Source: CAZMCT01 sp964564785
GTDB taxonomy: Bacteria > Planctomycetota > Phycisphaerae > UBA1845 > Fen-1342
Direction: 5' to 3'
DNA length: 10,706 nt
Assembly (NCBI GenBank): GCA_964564785.1
Contig: CAZMCT010000127.1
Coordinates: 1-10,706 of the forward strand
Position numbers and translations under genes: made by a program. Position 1 is the first letter of the stretch. Every line of letters begins with the position of its first letter. The notes beneath the pieces are model-generated. The model ran no database searches. It worked only from the letters and a program-made list of their open reading frames with translations, and had not been told where the DNA came from. Positions 1-5,573 of the stretch are shown in pieces.

Positions 1-752
1 CCCGTGAGCCGGCCCATGTTCCGCCGCAGGGCCTTGCTCTGGGCCGCGTGCCGCCGTCCGTCCGCCAGAACCGCACTCGCGTCCATTTCGCCCAAGCGCT
101 TCCGGGCCTCCTGGACGAGCGCGGCCGGCCAAGCGGACCCCGGCCGGGGGTCGTACTCGAGCGGCCAGCGGCCGACGCTCTCGAGCAGCGGCAGCAGCGT
201 GCGCGAAAGGGCGGCGGACGCCGCCAACCGCTGGTCAGCGTCGCCATGTTCGGCCCAGTGCAGGAGGGCGTCAAAGGCATGGGGGGAGCCGATCTCGGCC
301 AGTCCGGCCGCGACGCCGATCTGATCCCAGGGCGAGCTGGCTGTCGAATCCGAGGATGTGTCTTTTCGGAACCGATCCCGGTCAGCTCGCGCGGCAGCAA
401 GCCAAGCAATGTGACGCACATACGGCTCGCCGTCAGTTCGTGCGACGCGGTGCAACAGGTCATAGTCGACCGGGGCCCCCAAGGTTCCGAGGGCGCTCAC
501 AAGAAAACCGCGGACGTGCGGGTCCTGCTCAGAGCCCGCTACCAGGGTGGCCCGCAGTGCGGCCAGAGCGCGCGCTCCGCGATACTCGACCGCAGCCAGC
601 CCCGCCACGCGCCGCTTTGCGGGATCGGGGGATCGCAGCCCGGCGGTGATTCGCCGTTCTTGCCAGAGATTCGCGCCGAAGATCGCCCCGGCGGCGAGAA
701 TCAGGGCGGCCGCTCCCCCGGCGACCCAGATCATGCGCGTCCGGTGCGTCAT
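1..752 (-). CDS. Membrane-anchored HEAT-like repeat protein, partial (3' end outside window)
   Basis: The reverse strand is open without a stop from an ATG at 752 to the left edge, giving 250 codons of a protein whose C-terminus is missing. Residues 1-7 are polar and basic (MTHRTRM). Residues about 8-28 form one hydrophobic Ala/Gly/Leu/Ile segment, a signal anchor or uncleaved signal peptide, so the rest probably faces the periplasm. After it come paired amphipathic helices rich in Ala, Leu and Arg. Phrases such as KRRVAGLAAVEYRGARAL, PHVRGFLVSALGTLGAP and PYVRHIAWLAAARA have the spacing of HEAT or PBS-lyase-type repeats, which normally bind proteins. No catalytic motif is visible. A second in-frame ATG at 734 could also start the protein; neither has a clear Shine-Dalgarno. 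It is divergent from ribH. The plus-strand frames here give Arg/Pro/Ser-rich low-complexity peptides. The reading frame is likely; the HEAT assignment is by eye. Confidence 0.7.
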   Translation of the reverse strand, partial: MTHRTRMIWVAGGAAALILAAGAIFGANLWQERRITAGLRSPDPAKRRVAGLAAVEYRGARALAALRATLVAGSEQDPHVRGFLVSALGTLGAPVDYDLLHRVARTDGEPYVRHIAWLAAARADRDRFRKDTSSDSTASSPWDQIGVAAGLAEIGSPHAFDALLHWAEHGDADQRLAASAALSRTLLPLLESVGRWPLEYDPRPGSAWPAALVQEARKRLGEMDASAVLADGRRHAAQSKALRRNMGRLT

Positions 753-841
753 GCGCAGTTCGTTTCTTGAACGCTGGTTACGCACTTGGCCCTGGCTGCC
801 TGCCGGGGCATGAGCGCGAGTCGGCGTTGAATTCGAGCGCG

Positions 842-870
842 ATAATACGCTCACCTCGGACGATCGGCGA
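842..870 (-). promoter_or_regulatory. Possible promoter of the HEAT-like protein gene (weak)
   Basis: On the minus strand a TATTAT hexamer (847-842) matches the sigma-70 -10 consensus at five of six positions. The hexamer 17 bases upstream, TCGCCG (870-865), matches the -35 only poorly. Initiation would fall near 835, about 80 bases before the ATG at 752. It is one of very few AT-rich hexamers in this divergent gap, which is the main reason to list it. Confidence 0.25.
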
Positions 871-879
871 GTCGTTTGC

Positions 880-907
880 GGCGCGATTGCCGCGCCCCGC
901 TCGGGGC
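880..907. repeat. Two overlapping short inverted repeats in the ribH promoter region
   Basis: GGCGCG (880-885) is perfectly complementary to CGCGCC (891-896) across a 5-base loop. GCCCC (894-898) pairs with GGGGC (903-907) across GCTC. The two share bases 894-896, so only one can form at a time. They cover the -35 hexamer and the spacer of the predicted ribH promoter, so a role would more likely be at the DNA level (operator) than in RNA. In DNA this GC-rich, short inverted repeats also arise by chance. Confidence 0.35.
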
Positions 908-915
908 GGTATGCT
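887..915 (+). promoter_or_regulatory. Sigma-70-type promoter of ribH-nusB-ftsY
   Basis: TTGCCG at 887-892 and TATGCT at 910-915 are separated by exactly 17 bases; each matches the vegetative consensus at four of six positions, including the strongest bases (TTG of -35; TA and final T of -10). This is how housekeeping promoters usually look in GC-rich bacteria. Initiation would be near 922, leaving a leader of about 30 bases before the ATG at 953. It would also make the in-frame ATG at 911 untranslatable from this transcript, since that codon lies inside the -10 box. The spacer holds a small GC-rich inverted repeat, described separately. Confidence 0.55.
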
Positions 916-952
916 GGCGGCCCAAAACGCAGGCAGGCAGCGGACTCTTCCC

Positions 953-1426
953 ATGGCGCAGGTGATCTCGGCTCAGCTCGACGCGGCGACCCACCGCTTC
1001 GCCCTGGTCGTCGCGCGGTACAACGACTTCATCACCTCCCGGCTGGTAAGCGGAGCGCTCGACGAGCTGACCCGACACGGAGCCGCGGCCGAGAATATCG
1101 ACCAGGTCTGGGTTCCCGGATCGTGGGAAATCCCGCTGGTCGCCCAGAGACTGGCCGGGTCGGGGCGGTATGCGGCCGTGATCTGCCTGGGGTGCGTGAT
1201 TCGCGGGCAGACGCCGCATTTCGAGTATGTGGCCGGGGAAGTGGCGAAAGGGGTGGCGCAGGCGGCGCTGACGACGGGTCGACCGGTGACGTTCGGGATC
1301 ATCACGGCGGAGTCGCTCGATCAGGCCGTCGACCGGGCCGGGGCGAAGAGCGGGAACAAGGGGGCGGACGCGGCGCGGGCCGCGATCGAGATGGCCAACC
1401 TGATGGGGATGCTGCCGGGCAAGTAG
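953..1426 (+). CDS. ribH: 6,7-dimethyl-8-ribityllumazine synthase
   Basis: Cytoplasmic lumazine synthase of 157 residues, the normal family length. It condenses 5-amino-6-ribitylaminouracil with 3,4-dihydroxy-2-butanone 4-phosphate, the penultimate step of riboflavin synthesis. Family motifs appear in order: RYNDF (22-26, with the Phe that stacks on the pyrimidine), VPGSWEIPL (54-62, usually GA/SFEIP), CVIRGQTPHFEYV (81-93, with catalytic His89), and RAGAKSGNKG (128-137, phosphate-binding and catalytic Arg/Lys region). The protein ends in the usual IEMANLM helix. I chose ATG 953 because the homologous N-terminus and the predicted promoter both fit it; the in-frame ATG at 911 falls inside the -10 box. 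There is no strong Shine-Dalgarno, only a purine-rich AGGCAGGCAG about 13 bases upstream. It is the first gene of a run with nusB and ftsY. No other rib gene is present in the window. Confidence 0.97.
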   Translation: MAQVISAQLDAATHRFALVVARYNDFITSRLVSGALDELTRHGAAAENIDQVWVPGSWEIPLVAQRLAGSGRYAAVICLGCVIRGQTPHFEYVAGEVAKGVAQAALTTGRPVTFGIITAESLDQAVDRAGAKSGNKGADAARAAIEMANLMGMLPGK

Positions 1427-1451
1427 GAGCGAACCACCGGTTCGGCCGTGC

Positions 1452-1961
1452 ATGTCGTTTCGAGATCGCACTCAGGCCCGGACGTTGGCGTTACAGGCTC
1501 TGTGTCTCTACGACGCGCTGGGGGACAGCTTCGACGAGCAACTGGATTCGTTCCTGCACGACACGGTGAATTACGCGGATCTGGGGCTGCGGCCGAGCTT
1601 GGCCAGTACCGTGTTGCCGCTGGCGCGTGAGCTGGCCCGGGAGACATGGCGTTTCCGCGCACGGACGGACGCGTGTCTGAAAGAGCAGGTTCCGGACTGG
1701 GCGGTCTCGCGGATGCCGCCGGTGGACCGCAACATTCTGCGGCTGGGGCTCTACGAGCTGCTCGAGCAGCCGCAGACGCCGCCGCCAGTCGTGATCAACG
1801 AGGCGGTGGAGTTGGCGCGGCGCTTCGGCGGGACGGACTCGCCCGCGTTCGTGAACGGTGTGCTGGACGGGTTGCGCCGCCGGCTGAGCCCGCAGACCTC
1901 CGGGGCGGGTCGGCCGGCGCCGGACGCGGCCGAACCGGGGAGTGGCGATGGGGCTGTTTGA
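1452..1961 (+). CDS. nusB: Transcription antitermination factor NusB
   Basis: All-helical RNA-binding protein of 169 residues. NusB pairs with NusE (ribosomal protein S10) on boxA RNA to assemble the rRNA antitermination complex. The N-terminal basic helix RTQARTLALQALCLYD (6-21) is the usual RNA-binding start. The core signatures VDRNILRLGLYELL (91-104), VVINEAVELARRFG (113-126) and SPAFVNGVLDGL (130-141) are all intact. The start lies 25 bases after the ribH stop; ribH-nusB adjacency is common across bacteria. The last 25 or so residues, after LRRRL, form a Gly/Ala/Pro-rich tail beyond the normal NusB fold. The DNA for that tail carries the ribosome binding site and first codons of ftsY, so it may persist partly for that reason. 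No good Shine-Dalgarno precedes nusB itself, which fits coupling to ribH translation. Confidence 0.95.
   Translation: MSFRDRTQARTLALQALCLYDALGDSFDEQLDSFLHDTVNYADLGLRPSLASTVLPLARELARETWRFRARTDACLKEQVPDWAVSRMPPVDRNILRLGLYELLEQPQTPPPVVINEAVELARRFGGTDSPAFVNGVLDGLRRRLSPQTSGAGRPAPDAAEPGSGDGAV
1937..1942 (+). promoter_or_regulatory. ftsY ribosome binding site inside nusB
   Basis: GGGGAG lies five bases before ATG 1948 and within the nusB reading frame. It decides the start between the GTG at 1942, which it overlaps, and the ATG at 1948. Ribosomes finishing nusB at 1961 would expose or deliver to it, so the two genes are probably translationally coupled. Confidence 0.5.
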
Positions 1962-2865
1962 CGCGTTCAAAAAGGGGCTGGCAAAGACGCGCGACCGGAT
2001 CGTGTCGGGCTTGCGCTCGGTTCTGCCGATCGGTCGAAAGATCGACGAGGTGCTGCTGGAGCAGTTGACCGACGCGATGCTGGCGGGCGACATGGGGCCC
2101 CGGGCGGTGACGGGACTGGTCGAGGAAGTCCGCACGGCCTGGCGCGCGGGCACGATCAGCGAGGCCCAGGAAATCCTACCGTTCATGAAGCAGCGGATCG
2201 CGGGGACGTGGAGCGCGGCCGACCGAGCGCTGCACTTCGCCGCAACGCCGCCGACGGTGATCTTCGTGGTCGGCATCAACGGCTCGGGCAAGACGACCAG
2301 CGTGGCCAAGCTGGCCTGGTGGCTGAAGCAACAGGGCCGCAGCGTGCTGCTGGGCGCCTGCGACACGTTCCGCGCCGCGGCCATCGAGCAGCTCACCATC
2401 TGGGCCCAGCGGGCCAAGGTGGACCTCGTGAAGCATGTGCCGAACAGCGACCCGGCCGCGGTCGCGTTCGACGCCTGCGAAGCCGCGATCGCCCGCAAGG
2501 CGGATGTGCTGCTGATCGACACGGCCGGGCGGCTGCACACGCAGGAACACCTGATGCGCGAGCTGTCGAAGATTCAGCGCGTGGTTCAGAAGCGGATTCC
2601 CGCGGCGCCGCACGAGGTGCTGCTGGTGCTGGATGCGACCATCGGTCAGAACGCGATCAACCAGGCGAAGATCTTTTCGCAGTCGGTGGAGGTCAGCGGC
2701 CTGTTCCTGGCGAAGCTGGACGGCTCGGCCAAAGGGGGGATCGTGGTCGGCATCCGCGACCAGCTCGACATCCCGGTGAAGTTCGTGGGGCTGGGCGAGA
2801 CGATCGAGGCGATCGAGCCGTTCGACCCGGCCACGTTCGTCGAGGCGCTCTTCGAGGGGCTGTGA
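1948..2865 (+). CDS. ftsY: Signal recognition particle receptor FtsY
   Basis: SRP-type GTPase that docks ribosome-nascent chain-SRP (Ffh) complexes at the inner membrane for co-translational insertion. The 305-residue protein is essentially the NG core. The N-domain bundle occupies about 1-100. The G domain has G1 GINGSGKTT (109-117), DTFRAAAIEQL (139-149), DTAGR (191-195), the GQNAINQAKIF segment (233-243), G4 region AKLDGSAKGG (255-264) and GLGE (281-284). G4 reads AKLD rather than the textbook TKLD, a change seen in other FtsY proteins. There is no acidic A domain; membrane contact would rely on the amphipathic N-terminal helix MGLFDAFKKGLAKTRDRI. ATG 1948 is chosen from the Shine-Dalgarno; GTG 1942 would add only two residues. 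It overlaps nusB by 14 bases in another frame. Confidence 0.97.
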   Translation: MGLFDAFKKGLAKTRDRIVSGLRSVLPIGRKIDEVLLEQLTDAMLAGDMGPRAVTGLVEEVRTAWRAGTISEAQEILPFMKQRIAGTWSAADRALHFAATPPTVIFVVGINGSGKTTSVAKLAWWLKQQGRSVLLGACDTFRAAAIEQLTIWAQRAKVDLVKHVPNSDPAAVAFDACEAAIARKADVLLIDTAGRLHTQEHLMRELSKIQRVVQKRIPAAPHEVLLVLDATIGQNAINQAKIFSQSVEVSGLFLAKLDGSAKGGIVVGIRDQLDIPVKFVGLGETIEAIEPFDPATFVEALFEGL

Positions 2866-2980
2866 TCCGCGCGTGTCGGGTCCACGCAGGGAGACGGTGA
2901 AAGCCGGGCCTGGTCAAGAGGCGGCGATGTAGGCCGGGCTCAACCCTCGGAAAAAAAGACAGGCGCCGCGGCTCAAACGC
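2866..2980. other. Convergent intergenic gap between ftsY and the C69 peptidase
   Basis: The gap of 115 bases has no open frame of note. It contains GCCGGGC twice, about 30 bases apart, and a run of seven A residues (2951-2957). It should hold the 3' ends of two converging transcripts. No strong stem with a following T-run is visible for ftsY on the plus strand. Confidence 0.5.
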
Positions 2981-2992
2981 TCATGGCACTGC
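2951..2992 (-). terminator. Possible weak terminator of the plsY-C69 transcript
   Basis: Reading the minus strand past the peptidase stop codon, a GC-rich stretch (GCCGCGGCGCC) is followed by TCTTTTTTT (T-run at 2957-2951). The clearest pairing is a 5-bp GCCGC/GCGGC stem whose upstream arm lies in the last codons of the peptidase gene, with a loop of about 21 bases. The T-run is convincing and the stem is not, so this may be only a partial intrinsic terminator. Confidence 0.25.
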
Positions 2993-4597
2993 GGCCGGTT
3001 TCTCGGGGAGTCGGAGATTCGCGGCGCGCTCGCCGGCCACGCGCCGCAGCCAGTCTTCCGTATAGCCCTGCTCCTGGGGCGCGCCCTGTTCGTCCTGGAC
3101 GTAGCCGTCGTTGTATTTCGTCAACAGAAGTTCCGCGAGCTGTCGCCAACGCTTGGTCACCTTCTCGCCGCGGCCGACCGAGTAGTCGGTCAAGTACCGC
3201 CGGGCCAGCTCCGGATCGGTCTCCAGTAGCGCCACCGCCGTCCGCTCGATCGCCGGCTGGAGCGCGAGCATCTCGCTCTCCAGCTCCCGCTGCACCTTTT
3301 GGATATCGCCCCGCATGTCCGCGTAACGCACGTTCGCGTAGTTCGCCACGAAATTGAACACCCACCACGCCGAATCCCACGTGAACCTGTTCAGCGATCC
3401 GACCGTGTACGGCTCGGGCAAGGCCGTGATCCCGCAGTACAGCGGCACGTAGCACGTGAAGTACGTGTCATCCACCCCGTACCAGTACACCCCCCCCACC
3501 GGGTCCGGCATTCCCGCCCGCGACTGCGAGACAAACGAAAAGCCCGTCTGCTGTGTCGAGACCGGCCGCTCCCAGGCGTACTCGGCTCCGTCGATGCTCC
3601 AGTTGATCGGCCGGTTGCGGTTCGGCGTGCCGTAGGGGCCCGCGTCGACACCGCGCGTCATGTCGAACTCGGTCCCCTCGTAGTGGTCGCGCATCAGGGC
3701 GAACACGTCGGCCACGCTCAGCTTGCGGTCCGGCCGCACCCAGAGCGGATACGGCTCGGCCCCCTCGACCCCGCGGTGATAATCGGGCGAGAGATTCAGC
3801 GACGGGGCCGCCCGCCGCAGCAGGCTCCAGACGCGTGTCTCAGCGTAGCGGCGGTTCTTCGGCGTCGGCGGACAGTAGACGTCGCAGAAGCGGAAGGGCA
3901 CGCCGCTGCGCGGGTCGTAGTAGCCCTTCTCAATCGCGAACGACACGACGTTGCCCGAATGCAGGCAGTTCTCGGGATCCTCGAGCGGAAACTCGCCGAT
4001 GCGGGCCTTGTTCGCGTGGCACGCGACCATCCCGTCCGGCACGCGCACCGCGACCCAGATTGCGCCGCGTCCGCCCGGCCCCGGCCCGATGATCTCGAGA
4101 ATCCACGCCTCCTGCGGGTCCGCGATCGAGATCGACTCGCCCGTCGAGCGGTAGCCGTGCTCCGCCACCAGGTCGGTCATTACCCGAATCGCCTCCCGGG
4201 CCGTCTTCGCCCGCTGGAGCGCCAGCCGCATCAGGTCCCAGTAGTGCAGGAGGCCGTCCGGGTTCTCCAGCTCGGCCCGGCCGTCGAACGTGGTCTCGCC
4301 GATTGCCAGTTGATGTTCGTTCATCAGGCCGACGACGGCGTACGTGCGCGGCGGCTGCGGGATCGCGCCGCGGACCTTGCCCGACCAGTCCTTCAACTCG
4401 AGCCGCTCGCCCGGGGCGTGGTCGGCCGCGGGCGTGTACTGTAGCCGCGGGTGGAATTCCCCGTCGCAGGTGTAGGTGATAATCACCGACCCGTCCGCGG
4501 ATGCCCCGCGCGTCACGATGAGGTTCGTGCATGTCTCGCCCGGCAACGCGGCCCACAGAACCGCCACCGCGGCCATCCTTCGTGCAAACATGCGCAT
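2981..4597 (-). CDS. Secreted peptidase of family C69 (dipeptidase, Ntn-hydrolase)
   Basis: Protein of 538 residues, typical for the family. C69 enzymes are N-terminal-nucleophile hydrolases, mostly dipeptidases; the Cys of a conserved CTN...GASADGS motif must become residue 1 to be active. Here CTNLIVTRGASADGSVIITY begins at Cys23, directly after MRMFARRM and a short hydrophobic stretch (9-19). Signal peptide removal or autocleavage just before Cys23 would expose the nucleophile. Other family segments include WDLMRLALQRAKTAREAI, GESISIADPQEAWILEIIG, VACHANKARIGEFPL and SLNRFTWDSAWWVFNFVAN. No classical lipobox is seen. ATG 4597 is chosen because AGGGAG lies six bases upstream; the frame stays open to 5164 only as a shadow of plsY. 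It lies 74 bases downstream of plsY on the same strand and is probably co-transcribed. Substrate is unknown; cell-wall-derived or dietary dipeptides are possible. Confidence 0.9.
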   Translation of the reverse strand: MRMFARRMAAVAVLWAALPGETCTNLIVTRGASADGSVIITYTCDGEFHPRLQYTPAADHAPGERLELKDWSGKVRGAIPQPPRTYAVVGLMNEHQLAIGETTFDGRAELENPDGLLHYWDLMRLALQRAKTAREAIRVMTDLVAEHGYRSTGESISIADPQEAWILEIIGPGPGGRGAIWVAVRVPDGMVACHANKARIGEFPLEDPENCLHSGNVVSFAIEKGYYDPRSGVPFRFCDVYCPPTPKNRRYAETRVWSLLRRAAPSLNLSPDYHRGVEGAEPYPLWVRPDRKLSVADVFALMRDHYEGTEFDMTRGVDAGPYGTPNRNRPINWSIDGAEYAWERPVSTQQTGFSFVSQSRAGMPDPVGGVYWYGVDDTYFTCYVPLYCGITALPEPYTVGSLNRFTWDSAWWVFNFVANYANVRYADMRGDIQKVQRELESEMLALQPAIERTAVALLETDPELARRYLTDYSVGRGEKVTKRWRQLAELLLTKYNDGYVQDEQGAPQEQGYTEDWLRRVAGERAANLRLPEKPAAVP

Positions 4598-4603
4598 GTA
4601 GTT

Positions 4604-4609
4604 CTCCCT
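4604..4609 (-). promoter_or_regulatory. Ribosome binding site of the C69 peptidase gene
   Basis: AGGGAG on the minus strand sits six bases before ATG 4597. It sets the start of the peptidase and argues against reading the long upstream open frame as part of the protein. Confidence 0.65.
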
Positions 4610-4671
4610 ACTTGACTTACAGTCAGGATCGCCGTCTCGGCACAGGTGCACATCAGTTCGCGCCGCGAAGC

Positions 4672-5313
4672 CTACGCGCTCCTCCCCAAACGACCCTCTT
4701 CGCCGCGCAGCAGCCGCCGGATGTTGTCCCGGTGCCGGACGATGATTACCAGCCCTAGAACGATGCTCACAACCTGAAGCGGCCAAGACTCGCCCGTGGC
4801 ATGGCCGGCCAGCCGCGAATATATGAAGAACGCCAGCGGGAACACCGTCGCGATCGTCAGTGAACCGACCGACACCCGCCCGGTCGTGAAGCGCACGGCC
4901 GCGTACGCGAGCACCGCGGACCCCATCGCCACGGTGTATTCCGGCCAGATGCCCAGCGCCACGCCGACCGTGGTCGCCACGCCCTTCCCACCGCGGAAAC
5001 GCAAATACACCGGGAACACGTGCCCCAGCACCGCGGCCAGCGCCACGAAGAGCACCAGCCCCTGGCGCTGCGTGCCGCCGTACCGACCGGCCAGCACCAG
5101 CGACGCCGCCAGCGTCGGCAGAAAGCCCTTGAGGATGTCCAGCGCGAGGCACAGGTAGCCCCACTTCCGTCCCAGCACGCGCCCGACGTTCGTCGCGCCG
5201 ATGTTCTGACTGCCCCGCGTGCGGATGTCGACGCCGTGTGCGCGGCCGATCAGCACGCCGAACGGCACGGCGCCGAGCAGATAGGCCGCCATGATTAGCA
5301 GAGCAGCATCCAT
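4672..5313 (-). CDS. plsY: Acyl-phosphate:glycerol-3-phosphate acyltransferase PlsY
   Basis: Inner-membrane enzyme of 213 residues that transfers an acyl group from acyl-phosphate to glycerol-3-phosphate, giving lysophosphatidate in the PlsX/PlsY phospholipid route. The three conserved cytoplasmic motifs are present: GVDIRTRGSQNIGATNVGR (27-45, usually GSGN, here GSQN), LGHVFPVYLRFRGGKGVATT (96-115, phosphate-binding Gly-rich loop) and RHRDNIRRLLRGEE (193-206). Hydrophobic segments near 4-22, 53-75, 86-105, 115-138, 147-166 and 178-193 fit the multi-pass topology. ATG 5313 gives the expected MDAALLIMAAYLLGAVPFG start. Upstream bases show no strong Shine-Dalgarno. It heads a minus-strand pair with the C69 peptidase. 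plsX and other lipid genes are not in the window. Confidence 0.96.
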   Translation of the reverse strand: MDAALLIMAAYLLGAVPFGVLIGRAHGVDIRTRGSQNIGATNVGRVLGRKWGYLCLALDILKGFLPTLAASLVLAGRYGGTQRQGLVLFVALAAVLGHVFPVYLRFRGGKGVATTVGVALGIWPEYTVAMGSAVLAYAAVRFTTGRVSVGSLTIATVFPLAFFIYSRLAGHATGESWPLQVVSIVLGLVIIVRHRDNIRRLLRGEEGRLGRSA

Positions 5314-5354
5314 ACCGGGTTTACGGGCGGAAAAGAAGGCATCTTAGCGGAAAA

Positions 5355-5432
5355 GGGAACATTCTACTTTTCAGGCGGCGGTGGAAACGAGCAGGCCGAG
5401 CCGCAGCCCCGCCGCAAAGGTAGAATGTCCCC
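5355..5432. repeat. Long imperfect palindrome (REP/MITE-like element)
   Basis: The left arm ACATTCTAC (5359-5367) pairs perfectly with GTAGAATGT (5420-5428). Pairing continues outward through GGG/CCC (5355-5357 with 5430-5432) after one mismatch. Inward it continues through TTTT (5368-5371, one G-T pair) with AAAG (5416-5419), then, after a 3-base bulge, GCGGCGG (5375-5381) with CCGCCGC (5409-5415). That is about 23 pairs around a 27-base loop. It lies between divergent genes, so a terminator role is unlikely, and it is AT-richer than its surroundings. The shape resembles extragenic palindromes and the hairpin ends mobilised by IS200/IS605- or RAYT-type transposases; that is inference, since no transposase is present. 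Confidence 0.6.
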
Positions 5433-5573
5433 TGTTCCCGCGTGAATCATACCGCCCCCGCCGCCGATTTACCTCCGGCCGCCGATTCCCCCCCCGACGC
5501 GTACGTGCCGGCCCCGCCAGCCGCCGGTATCCTGCTCCGCGGCGGCCCGAACGGGCGAAAGGTCCACGTGGGC

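Noticed and set aside
48..770. A 240-codon plus-strand frame at the left edge.
   Set aside because: The product is Arg/Gly/Pro-rich and featureless; the minus strand gives a membrane anchor and repeat helices.
753..952. An FMN riboswitch upstream of ribH.
   Set aside because: None of the conserved RFN-element boxes is visible and the predicted leader is only about 30 bases.
911..953. Use of the ATG at 911 as the ribH start.
   Set aside because: It overlaps the predicted -10 hexamer and would add residues absent from the usual lumazine synthase N-terminus.
1491..2540. A 349-codon minus-strand frame opposite nusB and ftsY.
   Set aside because: It is a low-complexity antisense frame, whereas both plus-strand proteins have full family motifs.
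3299..4444. A 381-codon plus-strand frame opposite the C69 peptidase.
   Set aside because: The translation is His/Arg/Val-rich with no domain; it is a shadow of the conserved peptidase frame.
4531..4597. A lipoprotein signal on the C69 peptidase (Cys23 as lipidated residue).
   Set aside because: The residues before Cys23 (GET) do not fit a lipobox, and the Cys belongs to the C69 nucleophile motif.
2981..5164. A continuous minus-strand frame of 727 codons that would fuse an extra N-terminal region to the C69 peptidase.
   Set aside because: The extra part lies in a different frame over plsY, whose protein is clearly conserved, and is Arg/Gly-rich low complexity. A strong ribosome binding site and signal-peptide start occur at 4597.
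5355..5432. The palindrome as an intrinsic terminator.
   Set aside because: Both flanking genes are transcribed away from it and there is no T-run after the stem on either strand.
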